Assembly: GCA_030063045.1 (NCBI GenBank)
Contig: JAQSEB010000003.1
Coordinates: forward strand, 744,001-808,000
Source of the DNA: Pratylenchus scribneri
Lineage: Eukaryota > Nematoda > Chromadorea > Rhabditida > Pratylenchidae
Direction of reading: 5' to 3'
Length of the DNA: 64,000 nt
Shown one piece after another: positions 33,301 through 45,599 of this stretch (within the stretch, counting starts at the first letter, position 1; the number at the start of each line of letters is the position of its first letter). The notes under the pieces are model-generated. The model saw nothing but the letters and a program-made list of their open reading frames with translations, made no database searches and was not told the DNA's origin. A program made the position numbers and the translations under genes.

Positions 33301-36046
33301 AGGGTTTTTTCCATCAAAAAATGATAAATTTTTGCATTTGAGGATTAATTAACGAAATTTAGAATAAATTTTTAAAAAAAGATACAAATTGGGGAATGCC
33401 AATTGCGGGTCTAAATTTAAGTTTAAGGCAAAGAGAATTATTATACTAGAATTAGCGAAGCTTTTAGTAAAATTTTTGGAGTTTTATTATGGCGAAATTG
33501 CGAATTTTTTGAAATAGGTAAATTTTTAGAAAACCGAAATTCCTTTAGATATGTCCAAAAATTATATTTTATTGGAAAAGAAAAAAATCGCTTTTTTAGA
33601 ATATTTTTTATAAATCTACCATAAAATATATTCAATTGTTTCTCCCCTCAAGGGCCAATCCTAAAGCAATTTTTTCCCATTAATAGTCCACGCGCTTCAG
33701 GCAAAATCAGCAATCGCTTTTTTGTCGGAGAATTTCTCTATCGCCGCCGGAGTCATTTTCCCCAATGGCAATTCGGAAAAACGTGAAAATCGTATTCTTT
33801 TTTTTATTCATTTTTATTCTTATTTATCCGATTTTTCACTACCCTGGAGGGAATTTTGCCTCCATTTTGGCTGCGGCAAATTTCGGGTAAAAGAGGAGGG
33901 AAATTGTCCGAAAGGATAAAATCAAAAATGAGGGCCAATTGCCAAAAGACCAAAAGGGGGGAAAAAGACCTTTTTTTTGTATGGGATGGACCCATGAATG
34001 AATTAAATTTGGGGCGAATTTTGACCATTTCCCTCAATTTTTTTTTGCCCCAAAAAATCTTTTAACCAATCACCGCATTCCCATATAAATGTGCCCCCGG
34101 CATTCCGGCTAAAATCATTTTTTTGTTTATATTTTTGGGACTTTCTGTGGACTAGAGAATAGCCCTTAAGGATGGGACGGTGACCGTATATTAATTGAGT
34201 GGGGCGGCAAGTTGTTTTAATATTTATAAAGGAATTTTTGGATGAAGAAAATTGAGTGAAGCCGAGAAATTTGGCGAATTTGGACATTCAAAGGTCAAAA
34301 TTAAATTATTAAATTATTTTTATTAATGTACAGTTAAATTTTTTGGGTTTTCATGGATTTTTGATTAATTAGAGGATATATGGTAATAAATGTTACAAAA
34401 AAAATATTCGAGATCAGAAATTAGATTCGACGAATTCATGGAAAAAATACATGGGAGATGTTTGATTCTTGTGATTTTTTAACAAAGAAAAATTAAATAT
34501 GTTTTATTCAGAATGCTTTTTGGATGCGGAATTTTCAGTTTTAAAATTATTTTGAAGAGGAAATGGAAGGTAAAAAATTAAAAAAATTTTTTCAGAGAAT
34601 TAAATAAAAAGATAATGGAATTATTTACAATTTTTTTGAGAAAAAAATTTTTTTTAATGATTTTTAGTTTTTTACAAAATTAAATTTTTAAATAAAAAAA
34701 ATCCATTTTTAATAATTTTTTAGAAAAATTTTTTAAGTTGAAAATAAAAATTATGAAGCCGGAAATCATCGCATCTTTAAATTTGTTTTTATCAATAATA
34801 AACATCGTTTTTTTTGGCTTACACTCCTAACTAAATGTTCTGTGCTGCGATTTATGGCCATCATGGCCAATTCCGTGTGTTTTCTCCCCTTCAATTTTTA
34901 TCAGTACAAATTTTGTTCCACTCCAAAATCAAATGGGAAATGTTTGTTGATTTCCTCCAGAAAAGCTTTTTATCAATTTGTTCTCTCCCCAAAAGAGTAA
35001 AATGTGTGTTTGGATGACCAACAAAAATTCACTTTTTAATTTTGTTTACTTCCTAAAAAACCAAATTTTGGATTGAAATTGTTTTTATTTGTCATTATTC
35101 CACACGGAATAAAATTATTATTTTGCGCTGAATGGAAGAAGATGAAAAATGGCAGAATGAAAATAAAATGTAAAATAAAAAAAAGGAAGAATGTACAAAA
35201 AAAAGTAGGGGATTTTACATCCTAAAAAACCAAATTTTGGATTGAAATTATTATTAATAATTAAGTAATCGTCATTCTTCCCTAATAAGGAGTTTATTAA
35301 TCTTATATTATCATATAATGAGGTTGGTTTTGATTGAAATACGATGGAAAATTAATAAGGTGTTAAATAAAAAAAAGCGAAGAATGTGCAAAAATTGAAC
35401 GGGGGATGAATGGTAAATGGATGATGTTTGTTGTTGTAAACAACAAGAATGGGGGTCGGGACGGGGAATGGGGGCGAAGGATATGGCCAAGGCTTATAGA
35501 AAACATCGCCCTACGGCGAGGGGGCTTCGCATTTTTGCCTTCTTCCTTTAAAAGGAAAACTCTTGGGGCCACGATGATGAACATCTTGATTATTATGACT
35601 GGCTTAAATGAACAGAGGGGAAATAAATATTATTGAATAGGAAAAGTCATCCGATTTTAGCATTTAATATTAAATTTTTCCAGACAGCTATGTCCACATA
35701 TTTATCGCAAATCTGTTGTCGGTAGGAGAACAGAAATTGTTGCGGTTTAAGAAATGCGGAAAAAAACAAGAGATTGGGGGAGAAATTTAAATTCAAATTA
35801 AGTCATCTCTGTCTTGACAGAATTTTTGGTTTAGTGAAAAATTTTTGCTACTAGGTTAATTTGCGTTTAGATTTTTTGACCAAAAATTCCTTATTTAGGG
35901 AGGAATTGGGCACAAATAATTGAAATTTGGTTCATTAATTAATTTTTGGTGATGGAAATTCAAATAAAAATCAGAGTGGAAAAAGGATGTTCAAATAAAT
36001 ATGGTTCAAAGTTTGGGTGGAAAAGCTTAAAAAAGTAAACATTAAA
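30311..36046. other. Gene-poor stretch, nothing firmly supported
   Basis: AT-rich with short GC islands (30.4-30.8, 32.0-32.4 and 33.7-34.1 kb) whose frames overlap on both strands. A 175-bp tandem duplication sharing CCTAAAAAACCAAATTTTGG lies at about 35050 and 35220. No splice-supported exon. Confidence 0.4.
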
Positions 36047-36131
36047 ATGGCGGAACAACACAATATCATGGCATTGATTACTTGGCTTGTTCTTTTGGCC
36101 TTATTAACTCAACAAGGAAGTAGCCAATTTG
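36047..36131 (+). CDS. Possible first coding exon of a secreted protein
   Basis: ATG at 36047 opens 28 codons that look like a signal peptide (core MALITWLVLLALL, then TQQGSSQF). The exon ends at a usable donor (TTTG|GTAAAA) in phase 1. The DNA immediately following belongs to a dispersed repeat. A downstream frame at 36543-36725 follows a CTCCAG acceptor and encodes 60 residues (with NVDTAGCWLRIVDINQQRG), but it is phase 0, so a missing exon of matching phase would be needed to join them. No family recognised. Confidence 0.33.
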
Positions 36132-36159
36132 GTAAAAAAGATATACTATTTGTAAGCTC

Positions 36160-36430
36160 AAAAGTTCTCTAAAAGGCGGCTTTATTAATATTTTGAAAAT
36201 CTAAAACAATTTACAGAATAAGCAGCTTTTCCATCAGGAAATTCGGTTCACATTTAAAAGCATTTATTTTTTTTAATTTGATAAAATTTAAGATAGGTCA
36301 ATTTTTAGATGGCCTCTATCTTTCAGAGAGTATACCATCTTCTTGGATTGGTTATTTCCTCGCTGAGTTATGACTCAAAAACCGATGGTAGTAGTATTCT
36401 ATTGGTGTACTTATTACTTAAACTCTTTAT
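36160..36430 (+). repeat. Dispersed repeat family R6, copy 1
   Basis: Shares ordered anchors with five more copies at 48.6, 51.0, 53.1, 54.1 and 60.8 kb: a (G)AAAGCC...TCTAAAA-GGCTTT segment, a TAAGC(G/A)GCTTTT(C) segment and CTTTCAGA...TTGGTT. All six copies have the same orientation. No coding capacity. Confidence 0.5.
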
Positions 36431-36542
36431 CGAAATCAAATATAGATGGTTAATGTGAAATTATTTCACTTTTACATTTCTTAGTGAATCATTGTGCCTG
36501 CCGACTGATTAAAACCCAAATTATATGTGTTTTCGGCTCCAG

Positions 36543-36725
36543 GATGTCTATTTTCCTGATCAGCGCCCAAACGGCGGAAAAGGAAGGAAAGTGGGAAAAA
36601 ATGTGGGAAAAGCCGTCAATGTGGACACCGCCGGTTGTTGGCTGCGCATAGTGGACATCAATCAGCAAAGAGGGAGGAAGGAAAAGCTGCTCAAAAGAGA
36701 GAATCTTCTCTTGTTTTTGCCCTAA
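36543..36725 (+). CDS. Possible terminal exon, 60 codons
   Basis: After acceptor GGCTCCAG the frame is open in phase 0 to TAA. The peptide is basic, with GGKGRKVGKNVGKAVNVDTA, GCWLRIVDINQQ and KEKLLKREN. It might belong with the signal-peptide exon at 36047, but the phases do not fit directly. An overlapping 85-codon minus-strand frame competes with it. Unknown function. Confidence 0.25.
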   Translation, partial: DVYFPDQRPNGGKGRKVGKNVGKAVNVDTAGCWLRIVDINQQRGRKEKLLKRENLLLFLP

Positions 36726-36869
36726 GGGGTTGGGATGGCGGCGCATCCTCTTCTCCTTCTTTTCGGAGGGGAACGGAAAAGTGAATTAGGCTGGATCAAG
36801 GAGTGGCTGATGAGGCTGGATCAAGGGGTGGAGAAGGGGTGGCTGGATGAATATGCCGGGGGACAGGAT

Positions 36870-37490
36870 GCGCACAGCAGTGGGTCTTCCACTTTCATTT
36901 CTTCTTCCTCTTCTTCTTCCTCCTCTCTTCTTTCTTTCTCCTTTTCCTATTCATTCATTATGCTGTGCCCTAGCCGGATTGGCGCGCCCATCTTCTTCCC
37001 TTAATTTCTTTCCTTTCCAGCAGCTTTCCATCTTCCAACGACCCGCTTTCTTCAAAAGTCCATTCTCCCCTTTATCCATAAAATCCTCTTCATCCCCCTC
37101 CTTCATCCGTCCATCCGTCCATTTCACGTTTTTTGCTGGACATCAAGTCGCCCACATCAAAAGGAAGAGAGGAAGGAGGAACGTGCACTAAAAAGGAGAT
37201 GAGGATGAATGGACGATGAATGGATGAGGGGAAAGTTTTTCGTCCGGCTGGCGCTAATTGCCCCTTGGGCGTAATTTCCCGCCATCTTTTTTCTTTTTTC
37301 CTTTCCTCCATTGTCGTCTTTGCTGCCAGCCGGAGGCCATCCTGCCAGCCGGCTGCCTTTCCCTTCTTCCATTTCCCTCTTCACAGCTTCCTCTCTTCTC
37401 TTCCTCCTCTTCTTTCAGTGCCCATCTTCATCCTTCGCGCAGTGTTCCAGCCCCATTTCTCCTTCCCTCTATTAAGGAGGGGACCAGCCG
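36870..37490 (+). other. Pyrimidine-rich block
   Basis: The plus strand is dominated by CTTC, CTCC and TTCC for about 600 bases, giving overlapping Ser/Pro/Phe-rich frames on one strand and Lys/Glu/Gly-rich frames on the other. A purine-rich block of similar character lies at 38090-38380. I read these as composition-driven, not coding. Confidence 0.5.
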
Positions 37491-37619
37491 CAAATAAGAT
37501 GCCCAGTGGTCATTAAGTTTCTTTCATTTCATTCCCTCACATTTACTAGTTCTAAAGCCGGATGGATGACTACTTATTTGGACTAATTTTGAAAAATAAA
37601 AGCTAATTCGAAAGGGAAT

Positions 37620-37900
37620 TTTTGATCAAGAAGAGACTGATCAGTCAGCTGATCAAAATTAAAATTATCTCATTGATCAAAATGATCAGATTATAATGAC
37701 TTTAAGAGCCAGATCAATCAGTTGATCAGAGGATTAAAATTGATCAGATTATAGTACTTTTTCAAATCAATCTTATTAGATTAGTATCATTTTTTGATTT
37801 CGAAAAGATTGATTAGACAGCTTATCAGAATTGATTTACTTCCCTGATCAATGGATTATGGTGTGCTTTAAATATCCTCTAAAGTCTAAACAATGATCAT
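37620..37900. repeat. Cluster of nine TGATCA palindromes
   Basis: TGATCA occurs about nine times between 37623 and 37899, often extended as TGATCAGA, CTGATCAG or TTGATCAA. The spacing is irregular, so it is not a simple satellite. Confidence 0.7.
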
Positions 37901-38399
37901 CCGCCATCCACTTTTCATTTACCAAGTTTTCTATCTTCATTTTAAAATCATTTTCATAAAAAACTCCTTAGGCTTGAATTAATTTAAAAATTTCCATTTT
38001 TGGGAAACAAGTAAAAATGTAAAAAATCAGTAGGCGGCAATTTAAGAAGAATATCCGCTTAATTCGCTTTCTTCCACACAAAATTGTGCGCAAATGCAAA
38101 ACTGGTTGGATCAGCTGGAACGGCAACAGGAAAGCGAGACGTGAGAGAGGGGGGCAAGAAAAACAACAATGAAATCAACAGACGGAGCCCCGATGAAGGG
38201 GAAAAGGAAAAGGAGGGGATTGAAGCGAAACAGGAAGGAAGAGCCGGATGGACGGCGGGGGATGGGATGGGTGCGACACGGACGGAGGAAGAAGAAAAGG
38301 ATGGAACAACCAGCAGCCAGCCGGTCGCCGGGAAGGACGACTTGATTGAAAATTGGATGGCCTCCCGCTGCCTTTGAAAAAAGCCGGCCGGCGGGGCAA

Positions 38400-41300
38400 A
38401 AGGCGCGCATAGATCCGCTTTCGCGCATCCCACAGATGCATGCCAAGGGCACATATCCTCCAATTGAAAATGAAGGTGGCAAGGATGGAAATTAATAGCG
38501 CGCGAGGGAAAGGCGGATTAACGGGGGGGTTGATTATGGACAAAGTAATCAGGAATTTTCGATGCCAAAATGAATAAAGTAAATTCGGTGAAGGGAAAAT
38601 TTAGAAAAATTATATATATGATCAAATTTTGGGCCAATTCTTTTTACTATTTTTTTTTCAGTTTAAAATAAAAAGTTCAAAAATGATATCATAAGAATAA
38701 AATTTGTAGCCTCATTTCAATAAAAACGGATTTATTCAGAACGTGTTTTTGTAAAATGCACGATTCATTCATAAATGCCAGTGAAAGAGAATTGTGCGTG
38801 CAGTTCAATAAGCCATAAAATGGCAGTAAATAAATAATATTAATTTTTGCACATCATTTTCATATGATATTTATTTAAATTTTAAGAATAATAAATAAAA
38901 AAAAAGAATAGAATACCTATGCGTGAGACGAATTCTGCTGGAGGATAAAGCAAAAACCCAATTTTAATTAAATGGAACGGAATGGAATAGGGGAATGCAG
39001 GTAATTTTGGAGGCAAATAAAATAATAAAAATATGCTTAATTAAAGCAAATATGAAATTTTAATTGATTTTTTAATTTAATTGATGGAAAAAGAGGAAAT
39101 GAATTTTTCGGGAAGTCCAAAATTTAATAAGCTTTTATTAATGCAAATAAATAGAGAATTTTACCAATATTTAGCCATAAATATGTAAAATGAATTTATT
39201 TGAATTTGAAGGCCACAAATCGCGAATAGCTATCAAAATACTTTGTAAAGAAATTTTTTATTGAATTAGGAGAATAAAGTCAAATTTTGGCATAAATTTG
39301 ACAATGAATTTATTTCAATTTGGGCAAAGTTATTTAATAGAAAGCCAAATGCTTTGTAGAGAATTTTTTATCAATTAAAATTCATCATAAAAAGTTCAAA
39401 GAGCAATTAAATTAAATAAATATGCCACATATTAAATGATGGCCAAAATAAATTTAATTATATTCTATTGGCCATAATATTAAGGCAAAAAAAATGTTCG
39501 GTTGCTGGGGGCTGGTGTCAATGCCAACCTTGCGAGGGGGCACTTTCCACCATTTCCGGTGCTTTTTAGCCTTCTTTTTTTCCTATCGATAAAGCCAAAG
39601 GGAAATGGGTGGTAGGCACACAAAAAGGTTGGCGCCGGCGGATATGGGACTCCCAGTCCCAGGGTCCCAGGTCCAAAGGAAATGGTGAAAAAAGTGGTTG
39701 TTGGTAGTGGTGAATGATTATGAGGGGGAAAATTAGCGGAAAAGAAAGAGGGACAAAGGGCATAGAATGGAGTGGAAGAAAGGCCAAAGAGAAATTGGCT
39801 GGAGGGAAAATCGGCTGGGAGGTCGAAAGGCTGGCAGTTTTCAGAGTGCGCCAATGCCGGGTTTTCTTTTCTTTTCTCTAAGAAAGCTTCACTTCTAGCA
39901 ATGGCGGCTGTCAGCGGCTGGCAGCTTCTGTCTTCCTTTCAATCTCTTCTCTACTTCTTATGGCCAAGCGAGCGAATGGCCAAGAGCCGTTGACGGCTCT
40001 CACGTCGTTCCTCTCATCCAGAGAAGTGAATAAATAAAAAAAAACGCGTCGCAGGCATTCTCTCTGCCTTTTAGGAAAGAAGCTGGAGGCAAAATGCCTG
40101 AAATTTACGGCCAGAGAGGAAACGAAAAGTGGCCTTTTGGGAAGTGAGGCGAATGGCAAACTGTCTTCAAAATTGTGGCCAGAGAAGAAAAGAAATGTAA
40201 ATGGCCAAATTTTATGTTCAAAAAATTGAAAAATTAGTTCAAAAATAAGAAATGACTAAAAAAATTAGAAAAGGTAGAGTGGGAAAAGCAGCTGTGTCTA
40301 CGCGCTTCCGGCCAAACCCCCTTCTTCCACCCCATTTTCTGCTTGAAAAAATGAGCCCCCACTTTGAACGTGCGCCTCACCCGCCGCACCATTTGGCCCA
40401 AAAGGTCGATTCGATTGAAAAAAGGGAGGGAATGAAGGGAAAAAAGTGGCTTTAGGCTGGTGGGAAAATTCGGAGAAATTAAAAGCTTTTTTCCTTTGCT
40501 TTGGGGGAAATTAATGGGCTAAAGGGGATGTGGCCAAAATCTATTGGGGTTGAGCCTTGAATTTGTGGTCGCAGCTGCGCCAAACGCATGGCAAAAATTT
40601 TAAATTGCCGAAAATATAAAAATAGAGAAAATATTTTTCCACCTCTTCCGAAATTTTATGATTCCCTAAATATGGGAACAAAATGAATTTGGGGCCAAAA
40701 TTTTTAATGAAAAGAGAGAATTTGGAAATTTTGGTGAATGAATGGTGTAAATCTGTTCAAATTTAAAAAAGTGACGTTTTTGGAATTTAATAGAGAAAAA
40801 TTGGGGAAATCGATGAATCCAATAAGAAAAATTCGATGAATTGACGTGTGAAAATTGCTTTAATGGTTTATTAATAAATATTTATATTTACAATTATGGA
40901 CAAAAAAAATATTCACGGGAAAAATCATAAAAATGTGACCAAAAATTGTTAAAATAATATTTTTCATTTTTGGCTATAATATTTTAACCAATACATTTTG
41001 GCCAATTATATTTTGATGAATTATTTTGATATCAAAATTGTTTTAAAAAAGCATAATTAAATAATACAAAAATTTAGAAATAGCTTGAAAGATTGTAGAA
41101 ATACTGGTCAATGAGTAAAAATAGGAGAGAAAATGAAATAAAAAAAATAAAAATAATGGAAAAAATATAACAGAATAAAACGTTTAAAGAAAGCTTCCAA
41201 AAATCCTTTTGGTCAAATTCGCCCTAACATAAAATGTTTTGATTACTCTTTGTTCCGGTGATAAAATTGCAATTTCTACGCGATTTCTTGAGACTGCTTT

Positions 41301-44300
41301 TAACGACTAATTCGCAGAAAAAAATTAGGAATATTGTTGGTTTCTCGAAACCGAAATTATCAAGGCTCGCCTTCTACGATTGGGAATTTGGCGGAAACAA
41401 AAAGCAGAACATAAAAAAAGCATACAAAAATGGTAGAAGAAAGGAGGAAAGTGTCGTCAGAGATGCTTCCGGTTTTGGAGAAATTATATATGAGTGAGGA
41501 ATTTGGTTTTTGTGAGGCTTTCTTTTGTTTGCTAATTAATTTAAATGGGTGGGACAATAATGGCAAAGAAAATTTTGCCTTAAAAATGGTATTAAGATTC
41601 AAAATTTAAAAATTTAAATAAAATTATATTTTTCGTTGATGAGCTATTGTCAATTTTGACAATTTTTGAGATTGAGAATGAGAACATTGGCAAAAGGTCC
41701 CATGTGCGCGAAAATGGGGGGGGGGGGGGTGTCAGTTTCATATGGATATTTCCGATTTTATGAAAAATTGTGGGAGAGGATTTGTTTTTTGCGAAGCTTT
41801 TTTTTATGAAATTTTTTACTTTCTAATTAATGAGAGAGGGTGAAAGCAATATCCCTTGGCAAATGGGAGACGTGCTTAAAAATAGCATTTTTTCTTTTCA
41901 AAAATAATAAATTTTAATAAAATACATTTATTATTGAGGAAGTGATTTAGTTTATTTCTGGGGAAAGGGCATTGATGTGCGCGAAATTGAAGTGGAAGGC
42001 ACGGACATGCCGCGGGAAAAAGCCATCGTCATTTCCACTGGACTTATTTTTGGCTCACCCTTTTTGTCCTTGTTTAATCCACATTCCACACCTTCCTTCC
42101 TATTCGACTCTGCTTTTCCTTTTTCATTTTGTCCTTATTTTCAGTGCCCTTTTCCATCAGGGCGAACTCTGAAACCATTTCACTAAAATAAGGAAATGAC
42201 TTCATTCGTCGTGGCAAAAATAAAAGGTTAAGGCGAAATGAAGCGAATGAAGCCAATATTGAATTTTTTCATAATTTCTTCAAAATTTGACGGTTGATTT
42301 AATGTTTAGATGCGGATCAAGAAGTCTATGCTAATGATATTTTGGCTAATTAATATAAAATAAATGGTTTATTTTAAAATAATAAAGCCTTTGAAATTTT
42401 CCTTTTATTGTGTCTATTTTAGCCAATAATTCTTCCTTCTTAAAATGAAAGAGAATTTGAAAAAAATTTGTCCATTTGAATTGGGCTTTTGACTATTCAA
42501 TTGGCCTAAAATGGCGTTGGCAAATGTGGCAAAATTTGCCTCCTTTCTTCTACATTTTTCTGAGGCTTTTTTCTCGCAAATCAAAGTCCATTTTAGTATT
42601 GGACGGTTGGGTTATAGAAATTGTAGGCAAAAATTGGCGGATAAATTTCGGCATTTGGGGATATGGAATCAAAGGAAGGGTAGGAAAAAATAAGGGGGAT
42701 TGGCAAAAGCATGTGAAAATAGCCTCGCCCTAGAAAATGATCGCCGAAAATGATCGGCAAAATCCACAGGACCCAATAAAATGTGTAATGCCACTTTCCT
42801 TCAAAGACTTCATCCTCCGTCCTCTGATCATTCCCTCCTCCCCCTTTCATTTTCCTTCAGCCAAAGGCCTCTTTCCTCTCGGGCTTTATCCTCTCCCTCC
42901 CTTGATTTTCCCTTTCCTTCATCAGCCTTGGACTTTTCCCCTATAATTGGGAGGGGGAGGCGGGAGGGATTGGCATTCGCCTTCCTCTGGACCTCCTCCA
43001 TTTTCACTGCCCATAATCAATGATTATTTACTTCCCTGTGTGGATGGGTGGGAGGTGGGTGGCCATAGTATTGATTTGGCCAATACACAATTTGAAGCCG
43101 ATCAAAAGGGAGAGGAAAGGGAGTGTTTAGTCCAGTCATCAAAGTGCAGTCTTTAACCAATATTTTCGTCGCTAGCTTTGGGAAGTTATAAGCTTTAGTT
43201 AGTATATCGGAGCGGAGCATCCCATTTTAACGCTTATTTATAATAATATAATAAATCATCAAAATTTACTGAATTTTGATGATTTTAGTATAAAAATTAA
43301 ATAACTGAACTTTGGCTATCAACTGATATCAATTTTTATTTAAATTGATTTAGAATTAATGAAATTATGTCCATAAAACCATTGAAAATTTGAATTAATT
43401 TAAAATAAAGAATATTTTAATATATTTTAAGGGCACAATTCCACCAATTATGAACTAATTTAATTAAAATTAAATATTATTAGATAGCCAATAATCTGCT
43501 CCTTAATTTGATATGAAAGTTATCAAAATAGGTTCACGCCTTGTTTAGTTATTATTAAAGGCGTAAAATGGGCTCACTTCTATCGAAAATAGTAGGCACT
43601 TTAAGAATGGGCTAGGGGGAATTTTTGAAAGGAAAAGCAGGAAAGGATTGGCTTTCCGGTGGATTTTGTTGATTAGGATGTGCAAAAATATTGTTCCTTA
43701 TTCACTTTTTGAATGGCCACTAAGTGAATTGATCGATTTCCGCCTAAACCAGACTCTAAGAGAGGAAGCTGTTGGCTCTAAGAAATAATTGTTTAGGCCA
43801 AATGAAATTCAAAGGGCAATTTACAAAGATTAAAAAGAGGGCAAAAAAAGATGATCATCACAACAATTGGCTTTTGAAAAAAATTGGAGAAATTTGGAAT
43901 CATCAAATGTGGTGAATTGAATGCCGATTAATCATCAAAAAGGGCATATAATCGAGGGCCAAAAATGGAAAATGAATGGCAATGCACTGATTGGCTTATA
44001 GCATAAAAAATGTGCAAATGCAAAAAAAAGTGCGCTTAAATGGTTTTGCTCAATAAATGGATGGAAATGGAAGGAACGGTGTTGATGATTTTCCATTTTT
44101 TGTGCGAATTAGAGGTGAAAATGCGAAGCAATCGGGGGAAGAGGGGGCAAAAGGCGAAGTGAATCGTCGCGCCCCTCTGGGGGCGAGTAGCGGAAGAAGA
44201 AGATGGTTTTGGAGGCGATCGACGGTGTGATGGGGGTGGGGGCACCGCATTGATGACTGTGAAATGATTGGAAAGGGGCAAAAGAGGGAAATGAGAGGAA

Positions 44301-45560
44301 GAAGGGGCAAAGGGTGTGGAAAAGGGAAGGGAACATTAGAGGCAGCCGATGATGACTGGGCGGCTGGCAGCAATGAAGACGGAATATTTCTTCCCCTTTT
44401 TGTTTCGGTTGATGAAGGGGAGGCAGTGAATTCAATCAGCAGCGCCCAAAGGCAAGATGGGGAAGAGAGAGAAGCGGAAATGGGAAGAATTAAGAGGGAA
44501 GAATTAAAGGAGGGAAGAAAAGGGCCGATTGATGAAGGCGGAAATGGATGAACACCACTGCTGCTGAAGGCAATGATGAAGAATCGTTGGAGGCCGATGA
44601 TGAAAAGTGGCGGAATTACTCCTTTTTAAAGGGAAGTTGCCTTCCCCACCCAAATTTGGTGATAACGACAATTTTCGGTTTTGGGTGGAGAGAGGAATTT
44701 TACTGTTGCTGAAGGCAGCTGAGCGGAATTGGTTTTAGTTAGAAGAGAAATTTGGAGGAATTGGATTGGATGATCGATTGTCGATGGGAGCGAAGCCATG
44801 GTGATCAAAGTGATCAGCGACAAAGAAGAGAAAGGGTTAGCGGTTTGAAATGGCTGATCCGATTTGTGGGAAATGATTGCGCAGCGCTGACATTTGGTTA
44901 GGCGGCACGATTGTGGGTATCAGGGATGCCAAGGCAAATTTGGTGATGGAAATGTCATTTAAATTAATGGGTTGAGAAGAAAAAATGTCGAAATTATTTG
45001 TAAAAAATTTTAAAATTTAGTTTGACATTTTCAAGTAGCAGATAAATTTAATTTTTACAATTTTATAACAAATTATTTGCCTGATTATAATTCGCAAAAT
45101 AATTTTTGGTTTATTCTACAAAAAATGCGAATGATATTCGCCGAACTCCAAAGATAAATAAATTAATGAAAATTGAAAAGGAAATAAACGTATTTACTTT
45201 ACAATTATTGTAATTAGGCAATTTGGTAAATTGGGCACCGGAAAAACAGTGAAAATTTCCACAAAAGATCTTTGACACTATTTTACCCTAAATAAAAATA
45301 TTTTTCGGAACGGCGAAACATATTTGAGAGAAAATTGGAAAGATTTGAGAAATTGGGGAAGAAAAAATGTTTTGGAAAGAAAGGGAATAATTTGCCGAAT
45401 TGGCTCAATTTCGCCACATTTTTATTCCCATTTTGCCGCCTTCCTTTGCCCCAAATTGCCTTCATATGAAAAGGATGGCGGGAAAGATAGAGGCATTGGT
45501 TGGGGAAGGATTTCTTGGGACGTGTAAAATTTTGGCGACCTTTTTGGCGGCATGAAAGAC
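38400..45560. other. Gene-poor stretch
   Basis: Contains a poly-G run (41717-41730), a second copy of a dispersed repeat (43300-43570) and purine-rich blocks at 44.1-44.6 kb. Frames at 39.5-39.9, 41.26-41.50, 42.5-42.9 and 44.0-44.8 kb overlap each other on both strands and lack splice context. Nothing convincing. Confidence 0.4.
43300..43570 (+). repeat. Dispersed repeat, copy 2 (see 29215)
   Basis: Same order of segments as copy 1: CTTTGGCTATCAA, TTTATTTAAATTGA, TTAGAATTAATG, AAAACCATTG and CTTAATTTGATATG. Divergence is substantial, so both are old. Confidence 0.55.
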
Positions 45561-45599
45561 CGCTGAAGGGAAAGGGGAAAAGACAAGTCAACAGGAGGC

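Noticed and set aside
38059..38543. Three overlapping minus-strand ORFs and one plus-strand ORF of about 100-134 codons
   Set aside because: All lie in a purine-biased block and are Ser/Pro/Phe- or Lys/Glu/Gly-rich in every frame, as expected from composition alone.
41360..41602. Minus-strand hydrophobic leader (FVCFFYVLLFVSA)
   Set aside because: No suitable start codon directly before it and no splice partner; an overlapping plus ORF is equally open.
44036..44551. Overlapping Pro/Ser/His-rich minus ORFs and an acidic plus ORF
   Set aside because: Purine-rich strand bias keeps several frames open at once; no splice-supported structure.
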